Below, one piece after another: positions 26,126 through 36,113 of a DNA stretch of 64,000 bases; position 1 is the stretch's first letter; the number at the start of each line of letters is the position of its first letter. This stretch comes from Streptomyces typhae (lineage in GTDB: Bacteria > Actinomycetota > Actinomycetes > Streptomycetales > Streptomycetaceae). The position numbers and the translations under genes are program-made. A model generated the notes under the pieces. That model did not search any database, was not told where the DNA came from, and saw nothing but the letters and a program-made list of their open reading frames with translations. The stretch spans positions 310,001-374,000 of the forward strand of contig NZ_WPNZ01000009.1 of assembly GCF_009755605.1 (NCBI RefSeq), read 5' to 3'.

Positions 26126-26482
26126 ATGAGGCGCAGGGCGCGGCTGGGCGTGGTGGCGGCCGCAGTGGTGGTGGCGTGGGCGGGTGCCGGTGCGGGTACC
26201 GGGGCGGCCGGTGCCACCGCGGCCGCGACGGCACCCCACGGGGTGGCCACCACCGCCGCGCCTCCCGCCACCCCCGCTCCCACAACCGCGCGGGACGCCC
26301 CGAACGCGCCGGACACCCCGAACGCGCCGGACGCCCCGAACGCCCAGGACGCCCCGAACGCCCCGCGCGACCGAATGGCGGACACCGGAGCGGGCGTCGT
26401 GCCCTGGATCGTGGCCGGGGCGGCCGGGGCCATCGGAGTGGGAGCGGTGGCCTTCGCGACGACGCGCCGCCGCCCGGACTGA
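26126..26482 (+). CDS. Small surface protein with sortase-like C-terminal signal
   Basis: 118 residues. An N-terminal signal peptide (RRRARLGVVAAAVVVAWAG) precedes an Ala/Thr/Pro-rich stalk with short repeats (APNAPD). The C-terminus reads MADTGAG, then a hydrophobic segment of about 20 residues and a RRR tail, which fits the order of a sortase sorting signal. MADTG is close to the LAxTG motif used by class E sortases of Streptomyces. ATG at 26126 follows a GTGGGG ribosome site; an upstream in-frame start at 26054 would bury the signal peptide. Confidence 0.65.
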   Translation: MRRRARLGVVAAAVVVAWAGAGAGTGAAGATAAATAPHGVATTAAPPATPAPTTARDAPNAPDTPNAPDAPNAQDAPNAPRDRMADTGAGVVPWIVAGAAGAIGVGAVAFATTRRRPD

Positions 26483-26586
26483 CCCCGCCCAGCCCTGCCC
26501 GCCCTTTCGGGGAACCTGGGCAACCCAAGGCCACGCCAAAGCATCCGTTAAGCAGATTTTGTCCCGTTTGCGCTTATCGTCGGTTC

Positions 26587-27315
26587 ATGCCCACGCCATA
26601 CGGATCCCGGGGCGGCATGGCCTTCGGTGCGCAGGAGCTGCGAGTGCTCCGCCGTGCTCTGGCCCACGCCCTGCACCCCAGTACCGTCCGCGCCCTTGAC
26701 GACCAGGCCGTGCAGGAATGCGTGCGCCTCGCCGACGACATCGACGAGGCGGTGCGCGAGGGCGCCCGGCTGCGCGCCTTCCTGGTGGCCGACCTGGCCC
26801 GCTACCGGGCCGCGCTGCCCGGCACCGCGACCGGGTACCTGGCGCTCCTCGACGACGTGCTCGGGGCCGGGTACCAGCCCGACGCCGACGACCTCGCGGC
26901 CCTGCGCGCCCTGCGCGGCAACCCCCGCGCGGCGGTGCTCCTCGGCCGCTGCCGGACGCTCGCCGAGCAGGCCGTACGGGACCGCCTCGCCGCCGCGGCG
27001 TCGCGGGAGAGCGCCGCCACGGCGTTCCGGGAGGGCGCCGACACGGCGTCCCGGGAGAACACCCCGGCGGACAGGCCCGTCGTGGTCCGTCCCCGTGTGC
27101 CGGTCTCCCGGACCCGGCTGCTCGCCCTGCCCGGCGGGCGCACCGCCGCGGACGACAAGAGGCCGGGACCCCGCGCGAGGCCGCCCGCCGAGCGCCCCGC
27201 GCCCGCGCAGGACCCGCAGGAGCGCCCCCGCCCGACGCCCACCCCGGCCGAGGTGTTCCCGCCCAAACGCCCGGCACGACCCGCCGCCCCCGCGCAACGC
27301 GCCGCCGCGGGCTAG
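26587..27315 (+). CDS. Conserved helical hypothetical protein
   Basis: 242 residues. The first 140 residues are helix-rich and well ordered (FGAQELRVLRRALAHALHPS, DQAVQECVRLADDIDEAVRE, GTATGYLALLDDVLGAGYQP). The remaining part is Arg/Pro/Ala-rich and probably disordered (ERPRPTPTPAEVFPPKRPAR). No known domain is apparent. It is followed after 13 nt by a small membrane protein gene and a strong terminator, so they probably form a unit. Confidence 0.75.
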   Translation: MPTPYGSRGGMAFGAQELRVLRRALAHALHPSTVRALDDQAVQECVRLADDIDEAVREGARLRAFLVADLARYRAALPGTATGYLALLDDVLGAGYQPDADDLAALRALRGNPRAAVLLGRCRTLAEQAVRDRLAAAASRESAATAFREGADTASRENTPADRPVVVRPRVPVSRTRLLALPGGRTAADDKRPGPRARPPAERPAPAQDPQERPRPTPTPAEVFPPKRPARPAAPAQRAAAG

Positions 27316-27328
27316 CTACGCTGGGGGC

Positions 27329-27508
27329 ATGGACTACGTCTCCGCGCTCGTGCCCCCTGTAGTGATGGCCGTGTTCTTCGTCGGCCTCATCGTGACGATC
27401 GTCAAGACCCAGGGCGGCGCCAACAAGGCCAAGGAGGACGCCGCCGTGGACGCGGCGATCGCCCGCGCCGAGTCCGCGCAGCAGACCCCGAGGACCGGCG
27501 ACGCCTGA
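27329..27508 (+). CDS. Small single-span membrane protein, 59 residues
   Basis: MDYVSALVPPVVMAVFFVGL begins a single membrane span (VVMAVFFVGLIVTIVKT), followed by a short charged, alanine-rich cytoplasmic tail (KAKEDAAVDAAIARAESAQQ). ATG is preceded by TGGGGG. It lies directly before a strong hairpin terminator. Function unknown; the shape is that of a membrane micropeptide. Confidence 0.75.
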   Translation: MDYVSALVPPVVMAVFFVGLIVTIVKTQGGANKAKEDAAVDAAIARAESAQQTPRTGDA

Positions 27509-27526
27509 CCCGTACGACCGCTGCAT

Positions 27527-27563
27527 CGGCGTACGGCCCGACACTCGGGTCGTACGCCCTTTT
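27527..27563 (+). terminator. Strong intrinsic terminator
   Basis: A 14-bp stem (GGCGTACGGCCCGA against TCGGGTCGTACGCC, one G-T pair) with a CAC loop is followed by CTTTTTG. This is one of the few clear T-run terminators in the window. It ends the two-gene unit upstream. Confidence 0.9.
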
Positions 27564-27582
27564 TGTTGTGAAAGTGACCGGT

Positions 27583-27612
27583 ATGCCACGTCCATCACGT
27601 CATGAGTGGCAT
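27583..27612. promoter_or_regulatory. Inverted repeat before the BlaI-type gene
   Basis: ATGCCAC and GTGGCAT face each other across 16 nt immediately before the preferred start of the BlaI-type regulator. The position is suited to autoregulation. It does not match the classical BlaI TACA/TGTA box. Confidence 0.3.
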
Positions 27613-27631
27613 CGCGCACTATCGTTCCACT

Positions 27632-28123
27632 GTGCCTCGCCCCTTGGGAGAACTCGAAGACGCAGTGATGACCCGGGTGTGGAAGTGGAACCGCCCCGTG
27701 ACCGTTCGAGAAGTCCTGGAAGACCTTCAGCAGGAACGGTCCATCGCGTACACGACTGTCATGACCGTTTTGGACAATCTCCATCAGAAGGGCTGGGTGC
27801 GCCGCGAAGCGGAAGGCCGGGCCTATCGATATGAGGCGGTCTCCACCCGTGCCGCGTACGCCGCCGCACTGATGAACGAAGCATGGTCGCAGAGTGACAA
27901 CCCGGCGGCCGCACTCGTCGCGTTCTTCGGCATGATGTCGCCGCAGCAGCGGCAAGCACTCAGCGACGCCGTTCGCATGGTCGAAGGCGACACGCTTCGC
28001 ACGGCTGAGGACGGCACTGTTCGCACGGCCGAAGGCGGTGTGCTTCGCGGCGAAGGCGAAGCCCGAGCGGCGGCGGAAGAGGCGCAGAACCCCGCGGGCC
28101 CGGAGTCCGGGCCCGAACGATAG
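27632..28123 (+). CDS. BlaI/MecI/CopY-family transcriptional regulator
   Basis: 163 residues from the preferred GTG at 27632. Winged-helix domain: GELEDAVMTRVWKWNRPVTV, then REVLEDLQQERSIAYTTVMT and VLDNLHQKGWVRREAEGRAY, as in BlaI and CopY. The family represses beta-lactamase or metal genes and is normally cleaved by a BlaR-type membrane peptidase; no such gene is adjacent. The tail beyond residue 110 is acidic and probably disordered. The start is unsure because no ribosome site is visible; ATG at 27602 is in frame and lies within the inverted repeat. Confidence 0.88.
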   Translation: MPRPLGELEDAVMTRVWKWNRPVTVREVLEDLQQERSIAYTTVMTVLDNLHQKGWVRREAEGRAYRYEAVSTRAAYAAALMNEAWSQSDNPAAALVAFFGMMSPQQRQALSDAVRMVEGDTLRTAEDGTVRTAEGGVLRGEGEARAAAEEAQNPAGPESGPER

Positions 28124-28132
28124 CGTCCGCTC

Positions 28133-28744
28133 ATGCCAGCACAGCCCGACGAACTGTCCCAGCCACCCGGCGAACCCACCGCACCCAGTGAACTCGGCGC
28201 GCCCGGCATGCTCCAGGCAAATGCGGTCTCGGTGCGCAGGGCCCGTACCGCCGATGTGCCCGCCGTGCGGGCCCTGCTCGACCCCTACGTCCGGCGGGGC
28301 ATCCTGCTCGACAAAGCGACCGTCACGCTTTACGAGGACATCCAGGAGTTCTGGGTGGCGGAACGCGTCTCCGGCCAAGGCAAAGCCGGGCCCGTGGTGG
28401 GCTGCGGCGCGTTGCACGTGATGTGGGAAGACCTCGCCGAAGTGCGCACCCTGGCGGTGAATCCACAGGTCAAGGGCGCGGGTGTGGGGCATCGGCTGCT
28501 CGGTGAGTTGCTGCGGACCGCGCGCTGGCTCGGCGTACGACGCGTTTTCTGCCTCACCTTCGAAGTCGACTTCTTCGCCAAGCACGGCTTCGTGGAGATC
28601 GGCGAGACGTCCGTCGATACCGTCGACCGAGATGTCTACAGCGAGCTGCTCCGTTCCTATGACGAGGGCGTCGCCGAGTTCCTCGGCCTCGAACGAGTGA
28701 AACCGAACACCTTGGGCAACAGCCGGATGCTTCTGCATCTGTGA
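28133..28744 (+). CDS. argA: Amino-acid N-acetyltransferase (actinobacterial ArgA type)
   Basis: 203 residues, GNAT fold. Close in pattern to the mycobacterial Rv2747-type glutamate N-acetyltransferase that starts arginine synthesis: VRRARTADVPAVRALLDPYV, LYEDIQEFWVAE, VVGCGALHVMWEDLAEVRTLAV, the acetyl-CoA loop KGAGVGH, then FCLTFEVDFFAKHGF and KPNTLGNSRMLL. The first 30 residues are a Pro/Glu-rich extension. No other arg genes are near. It is 9 nt after the BlaI-type gene and may be co-transcribed. Confidence 0.88.
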   Translation: MPAQPDELSQPPGEPTAPSELGAPGMLQANAVSVRRARTADVPAVRALLDPYVRRGILLDKATVTLYEDIQEFWVAERVSGQGKAGPVVGCGALHVMWEDLAEVRTLAVNPQVKGAGVGHRLLGELLRTARWLGVRRVFCLTFEVDFFAKHGFVEIGETSVDTVDRDVYSELLRSYDEGVAEFLGLERVKPNTLGNSRMLLHL

Positions 28745-28760
28745 TCGTGACCGAGCTATT

Positions 28761-28780
28761 CCGGGCAGTCACCTGCCCGG
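28761..28780 (+). terminator. Hairpin after argA
   Basis: CCGGGCAG and CTGCCCGG pair perfectly across TCAC, 16 nt after the argA stop. There is no T-run. The following region up to lsr2 is less GC-rich and holds TATAAC at 28896-28901, a possible -10 element for lsr2. Confidence 0.6.
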
Positions 28781-28969
28781 GTGGGCTATGTCCGAAACGC
28801 GCATGTTTCCCGGGATCCCGTCGAGCCGGTCTCTCCCAGGGGTTTGTGTTTTTCCAGGAAAAGCGGTTTGCTTTCCGACGTACTGCAGTGCTGCATATAA
28901 CAGGGGGCGGCGAATCGGCGGCTCATGCCGCATGGTCCGGCCCTGAAGTTATCGATGAAAGGAAATCCG

Positions 28970-29305
28970 GTGGCACAGAAGGTTCAGGTCCTTCTTGTCG
29001 ATGACCTCGACGGCGGCGAGGCGGACGAGACCGTGACGTTCGCGCTGGACGGCAAGACGTACGAGATCGATCTCACCACCGCCAACGCAGACAAGCTCCG
29101 CGGTCTCCTCGAGGCGTACGTGAAGAGCGGGCGTCGGACGGGCGGCCGCTCCAGCGGCCGCGGCAAGTCCCGGGCCGCGACGTCCGGCGGCAGCCAGGAC
29201 ACCGCGCAGATCCGCGCGTGGGCGAAGGACAACGGCTTCGAGGTCAACGACCGCGGCCGCGTCCCCGCGTCCATCCGCGAGGCCTACGAGAAGGCCAACG
29301 GCTGA
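28970..29305 (+). CDS. lsr2: Nucleoid-associated protein Lsr2
   Basis: 111 residues. Lsr2 is the actinobacterial H-NS analogue: it bridges DNA, prefers AT-rich sequence and silences foreign genes. N-terminal oligomerisation domain (AQKVQVLLVDDLDGGEADET, VTFALDGKTYEIDL), a Gly/Ser/Arg linker, then the C-terminal DNA-binding domain with the RGR minor-groove motif at 95-97 (NDRGRVPASIREAYEKANG). GTG start at 28970 with AAAGGA 7 nt upstream. The 3' end overlaps a convergent gene by 22 bp. Confidence 0.96.
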   Translation: MAQKVQVLLVDDLDGGEADETVTFALDGKTYEIDLTTANADKLRGLLEAYVKSGRRTGGRSSGRGKSRAATSGGSQDTAQIRAWAKDNGFEVNDRGRVPASIREAYEKANG

Positions 29306-29982
29306 CTGCTCTGGCGCCGCAGGCGGATCCGGTGGCACTGCGTTGCCGCCGTGTCCACGAGGCGTACGAGGTCGGAGCCCGCGGCGGAGCCGGAATGGGG
29401 GTCGGTTCCGCTGCCGTCCGCGCACGGGGCCGGGCTCGGCACCGGGGCGGACGGCGCCGTCGGCGGCGCTGACGGCACCGACGGCGTCGTGAACGACGAC
29501 AGCGTCAGCGACGGCAACGTCGCCTCCACCTCACAGCCGGGCTCGGGGGCCCGCAGCCACACGGCGGCCCCCGGTCGGCCGACCGCGCCGGGAGGGGTGG
29601 GCGCGTCCACGAGGCCGCCCGCGCCGATCCCCCCGAGGTCCAGGGGAATGTCCCCCCACTCCAGCCAGTCGAGCAGCCCCGGCAGCTCGTCCGCGCTGCC
29701 CGCGGCCACGAAGAGCCGCATCGTCCCGCCGTGCAGGGCTACGGGCGCCTTCGGGCCCGCGTGCCGCAGCGCCGCGAAACCCGCTTCCGCCGGCAGTTCT
29801 ACGACGTCGAAGCGCAGCCCCGTCAGCAGCCGGAGCCCGGCCCCCGGGGCGCGGTCGGAATCGGGAGCCACGGCCCAGCCGAGGCCGTTCTCGTACCAGC
29901 ACCGCTCCGCCGCCGGATCCCAGGGACCGGCCGTGTCGCGCCGGTCGGCCGGCGGTCGGGGGCGAGGAACGCTGAGGGCCAT
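29284..29982 (-). CDS. Primase-polymerase-like hypothetical protein
   Basis: 232 residues. The arrangement RCWYENGLGWAVAP, TGLRFDVVELPAEAGFAALR, MRLFVAAGSADELPGLLDWL, then LDLGGIGAGGLVDAPTP and VWLRAP resembles the N-terminal bifunctional DNA primase/polymerase domain found in actinomycete proteins. Catalytic acidic residues cannot be identified with confidence, so it may be an inactive relative. The C-terminus is Ser/Pro-rich. Its stop lies inside lsr2, giving a 22-bp convergent overlap. The ATG at 29982 is chosen; GTG at 30006 is an alternative. Confidence 0.7.
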   Translation of the reverse strand: MALSVPRPRPPADRRDTAGPWDPAAERCWYENGLGWAVAPDSDRAPGAGLRLLTGLRFDVVELPAEAGFAALRHAGPKAPVALHGGTMRLFVAAGSADELPGLLDWLEWGDIPLDLGGIGAGGLVDAPTPPGAVGRPGAAVWLRAPEPGCEVEATLPSLTLSSFTTPSVPSAPPTAPSAPVPSPAPCADGSGTDPHSGSAAGSDLVRLVDTAATQCHRIRLRRQSSQPLAFS

Positions 29983-30006
29983 GCCCGGAGCAACCGGACG
30001 AGGCAC

Positions 30007-30447
30007 ACTGGGGTTACGGCTCCGTCACACTGGGTGTGGTTTCGATCGCGCTCGGTGGCCGGATCGGGGGCGTGCGGGCGCATTTCACGGCGCAAGGGTG
30101 TTCGCCCGTAGCGGAGGGAACCAGTGCGCGCGGCATGGAGTGTCAGTGCATACGGGTAAGACATCCCTAGTGGGGAGGGGCGACACGCAGCGTTCAGGTG
30201 TCTCACGTTCGCCAACGGCGTACTCACGGTGAGGGTAACTGCCTGGCCTGCGGGAACATCGTCTCGCACCATCGGGTTGTGGCATGTGTCGGCGTTGGAG
30301 TCAGGAAGCGTTCTCTACCGTAGTGAGGGTGATCCGGACGGGTGTCGGCAGTTGGAATGAGCGGTCCCCGCTTGCGGGACTAAGCTGCGGAAGGACAGGG
30401 AGGGGAGCGTCCCCTTACTGCCTGACCGCTCTGAGGAGCGATTAACG
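30007..30447 (+). promoter_or_regulatory. Long clpC upstream region (441 bp)
   Basis: No protein gene is visible here. It holds the ClgR-like box at 30100-30113 and a GTCCC/GGGAC hairpin near 30366-30382. A ribosome site, GAGGAG, lies at about 10 nt before the clpC ATG at 30448. A -10-like TACCGT occurs near 30316 without a convincing -35. Confidence 0.55.
30100..30113 (+). promoter_or_regulatory. Candidate ClgR-binding box upstream of clpC
   Basis: GTTCGCCCGTAGCG matches GTTCGC-N5-GCG, the motif I recall for ClgR, the activator of clp and lon genes in Streptomyces. It lies about 335 bp before the clpC start. Known biology (ClgR activates clpC1) and exact match make this a good candidate; binding here is inferred. 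Confidence 0.7.
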
Positions 30448-32970
<2,523 letters not shown>

Positions 32971-32998
32971 CGCGGGCGCTCTGCCTGAGCGGCGTGCA

Positions 32999-33039
32999 GG
33001 GGTTGCCCCGGACCTTCAAGGTCCGGGGCAACCCCTTTT
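32999..33039. terminator. Very strong bidirectional terminator after clpC
   Basis: An 18-bp perfect stem (GGGGTTGCCCCGGACCTT against its complement at 33018-33035), with the central C unpaired, is followed by TTTT. It lies 29 nt after the clpC stop. The stop codon of the convergent NACHT gene (TGA, 33016-33018) sits exactly in the loop, so the left arm is non-coding and the right arm encodes the last residues of that protein. Confidence 0.95.
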
Positions 33040-36000
33040 CGCTGGGGCGTTCCAGAACGATTGCCGTACTTCGACATCGGCGTCCGGGAACGTGCCGGCG
33101 CAGTGATCGGCCGGTAGCCAGAGCCCGAAGACGGGGGAGACGGTGACTGTACGCACATTGAGGAACACTCTGCTCAGGTGGCTGAGATCTTCGGTGCCCC
33201 GCAAACCCGATAAGTGAAGGGTTTGGATTCCGGGCAGCTGCGGTGAGTTTGCAAATGAGGGCAGAAGCCACTCGTGCAGGCTCAGCTCCTCCAGTGAAGG
33301 ATGGGCGGCCAGATCCTGGAGGGTATCGGGGGCGAGTTCGCCCTCACCCAGGAAGCCGAAGGACAGCCGCTTCAAGGTCTGCCATCGCTCCAGACCGCGC
33401 AGTCCTGTATTGACGATGGTGCGCTGGCGAAGATTGAGCGACTCCAGCGGGATGTGAGTGGGCAACGATTCGTTCAGAGTTCTCCCTTCCAGCTGATAGC
33501 CGATGTGCAGGGTGCGGAGAGAAGTCAAGTTCTCCAGGCCGGGCGCGGCGGTGTCGAGGCTCAGAGAGGTCAACTCAAGCGGAGCCAGCGCGGCGAGGTC
33601 GCGGAGAGCCGGGCACGACGAAAGCCCGAGGTCCTTCAGGTATCGCAGGGAAGCGAACGGAGCGAGGTCCGTCAGCTGTGGATTGTCCAGGACATGCAGA
33701 CGTTCGAGGGTGTCAGGAGCGACGAGCGTCAGCAGCTCTTCGGCCGTGTAGCCGCCGAAAATGGTGACGAGGGGAAGAGCGCCGAGGCGGCGCAGCGCTC
33801 GTCCCTGCGTCCTGCTCTGTGCCGTGAAGTAGATGTCGCGGGGGAAAACACCGGAAAGGATCTCGTCGACGTACTCGTCGGTGTCGAAATTGTCCCAGGC
33901 GTTGAGGATCTGAACGCGGACGCTCGACGACGGATGAGTCCGGTACCGCCTCAGTACGGGAAGGGCAGCGTCCGTACCCACGAGGTGGGCGGTGTGCACG
34001 ACGCCGAGCGCCTCGTCGTCCGTGAGTCCCTCCGGCCCCGGCAGCAGTTCGAGCACCAGCGGCCCCGCCTCCGCCAGGGCGCGGGACTCGGCCGCGGAGC
34101 GCGGGGGGATCAGGGCCGAGGCGCGGGTCTCGACCTCCGCCCGTACTGTCGACGACAGGCTCGTCGCGTCGTCCAGGCACGCCAGGGCCAGGAGGCTGAC
34201 GCGCGGGCCCGGGTCGGTGGCCAGGAGTTTGCGGAGCAGGGATTCGCGTTCGCGGGGGCGGGCGTGGGCGACGGACATGCGGACGACGTCCTCCCACTGC
34301 GGGTCCCCGGCGTGGCTGACCAGGACGTCGAGATGGCCGTCGGCCACCGCGGCGCGGGCACCCAGGTAGTCCTGGAACGTGCGGTGCACGAAGTGCACGA
34401 CGCCCGGTGCGGGCTCACGGAGGAGGCCGCTGCGCAGCAGGAGGTGCCGGAAGACGGCCGCCGCGTCGCCCTGGGCCGCGGCGGACGCGATGTCGGGCAG
34501 GGCGCGTTCGAGAAGCAACAGGGCCGTGTCGTGGTCCATTTCCGTACGGCCGCTGAGGATCAGCCCGTACGCGAGGGACTGAAGCAGTTCGAGCTGGACC
34601 TCCTCGCCCAGCTCGATGCCGTCGGGCGCCCCCATGCCCCGCTCCCGGTCACGACGGGAGAGGAGCATCGTCAGGGCGGCGTCGTACAGGGACTTGCGGC
34701 TCTGCGGCAGGAAGCCGCGGCGTTCGCGGTGCAGCGCGCAGATCAGGCCGCACATCAGGGGGTTGGTGGCCATGCGGGCCAGGTCGCGCTTGCCGCGCAG
34801 GGCGGTGCGCAGCTGCTCCTCGTACGGCTCTGCGCCCGCGGCGGTGTGCCAGCGGTGTACGAAGGTCGCGACGCCGGAGCGGGTCATCGGGGCGAGGGTC
34901 AGTTCACGGAAGTCGCGGTCGGCGAGCCAGGTGGGCCGTACGGCGGTGGGCCGCGAGGTGACCAGCCACTGGTTGCCGGGGTAGGCGTGGGTGAGGTCGA
35001 GGAGCCAGTCGCGGGTGCGGGCCCGGTCGCCGGTCGGAACCTCGTCGATGCCGTCGACCATGACGAGGCCGCGGCCCGTGCCGAGGACCTGTTCAGCCCA
35101 GCCGTCGGGCGCCGTGAGCGGGCAGCCGACGGCGTCCAGGAAGCCGCCGGGCGCGGGCAGCGCGGCCGCCCTGGTCAGGGTGCGCAGGGGCAGGACGAAG
35201 GGGACGCGGGTGGCGTCGCGGGCCGCGGTGACCGCGAGCCACTGGACGAGCGTCGTCTTGCCGGAGCCCGCGTCGCCGCGCAGCAGGACCCGCGGGTGGT
35301 CGCCGAGCGCCGCGTCCGCGGGAAGCTGCACGGTGACGGGAGCGTCCGTGACGCCGTGGACACCCTCGACCGGACGGCTCTCGGCCGCCGTCGCCTCCAG
35401 GCTCAGGTACGCGACTTCCAGCGGCCAGCGGTCCGTGGACTCCCGTAAGTCGATGCCGTAGATGGTGATGCGGTTGTGCTTGTCGGCGATGTGGTCGAGG
35501 TAGCGCCGCTCGAAGGCGGCGTCGCGGGCGTCGGGGCGAGGGGTGCGGGTGATCAACTCGTCGACCTTGGCGATCAGCTCCGCCTGGGCCCGGCTCTGCT
35601 CCACCAGGGTGCGGGCGACGAACGTACTCCGCTGGGTGAAGAAGTGCAGGATGTGGACGCAGGCCCACTCGGTGACGGTGTCCAGGAAGAGGGTCGCGTC
35701 CGCCGAGAGGCCGTCCGGGGCGGGCCCCTTGAGCTTTTCGGCCAGGGCCCGCCGGCCGAGGCGCACGGCCTGGACGTCGTCCATGTCGAGGTCGCCGAGG
35801 GCGAGGAGGCGACGGGCGAGGGCGTCGGTGACGGGCGTCTCCTCGTCCGGCGGGAACGGCCGTTCGCCGGGGGTGGCCGCCGCCTTCCGGATCAGCTGGC
35901 CCGCCAGTTTGCGTACGTCGGTCTCCGTGAGGGTGCGTTTCTCGCCCCGGAAGGACACCAGGGCCGAGAGGCGCACGGGGCGGTCGACCAGTCCTGCGCC

Positions 36001-36084
36001 GGGTCCGTCCCGTACGAACAGCTTGCGGACGGCGGGGGCGATCGCGGCGGACGCGAGGCGGGTGCCTAAGAGTGTGGGATCCAT
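33016..36084 (-). CDS. NACHT-LRR STAND ATPase, copy B (contains two TTA codons)
   Basis: 1022 residues. About 230 residues of conserved N-terminal helical domain (FFTQRSTFVARTLVEQSR, AELIAKVDELITRTP, IYGIDLRESTDRWPLEVAYL), then NACHT ATPase: Walker A GDAGSGKTTLV at 270-280, Walker B GLVMVDGIDEVP at 339-350, VTSRP sensor segment, and ATNPLMCGLICALH. After an all-helical middle, the last 250 residues form irregular leucine-rich repeats (LTDLAPFASLRYLKDLGLSS). This is the architecture of bacterial NLR-like defence or signalling proteins. Leu TTA codons occur at codon 6 (36067-36069) and at 33211-33213, so translation should depend on the bldA tRNA. It follows copy A by 29 nt. Confidence 0.92.
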   Translation of the reverse strand: MDPTLLGTRLASAAIAPAVRKLFVRDGPGAGLVDRPVRLSALVSFRGEKRTLTETDVRKLAGQLIRKAAATPGERPFPPDEETPVTDALARRLLALGDLDMDDVQAVRLGRRALAEKLKGPAPDGLSADATLFLDTVTEWACVHILHFFTQRSTFVARTLVEQSRAQAELIAKVDELITRTPRPDARDAAFERRYLDHIADKHNRITIYGIDLRESTDRWPLEVAYLSLEATAAESRPVEGVHGVTDAPVTVQLPADAALGDHPRVLLRGDAGSGKTTLVQWLAVTAARDATRVPFVLPLRTLTRAAALPAPGGFLDAVGCPLTAPDGWAEQVLGTGRGLVMVDGIDEVPTGDRARTRDWLLDLTHAYPGNQWLVTSRPTAVRPTWLADRDFRELTLAPMTRSGVATFVHRWHTAAGAEPYEEQLRTALRGKRDLARMATNPLMCGLICALHRERRGFLPQSRKSLYDAALTMLLSRRDRERGMGAPDGIELGEEVQLELLQSLAYGLILSGRTEMDHDTALLLLERALPDIASAAAQGDAAAVFRHLLLRSGLLREPAPGVVHFVHRTFQDYLGARAAVADGHLDVLVSHAGDPQWEDVVRMSVAHARPRERESLLRKLLATDPGPRVSLLALACLDDATSLSSTVRAEVETRASALIPPRSAAESRALAEAGPLVLELLPGPEGLTDDEALGVVHTAHLVGTDAALPVLRRYRTHPSSSVRVQILNAWDNFDTDEYVDEILSGVFPRDIYFTAQSRTQGRALRRLGALPLVTIFGGYTAEELLTLVAPDTLERLHVLDNPQLTDLAPFASLRYLKDLGLSSCPALRDLAALAPLELTSLSLDTAAPGLENLTSLRTLHIGYQLEGRTLNESLPTHIPLESLNLRQRTIVNTGLRGLERWQTLKRLSFGFLGEGELAPDTLQDLAAHPSLEELSLHEWLLPSFANSPQLPGIQTLHLSGLRGTEDLSHLSRVFLNVRTVTVSPVFGLWLPADHCAGTFPDADVEVRQSFWNAPAKRGCPGP

Positions 36085-36113
36085 GGGCGATGTGTTCCCT
36101 TGTTGGCGGAGTC

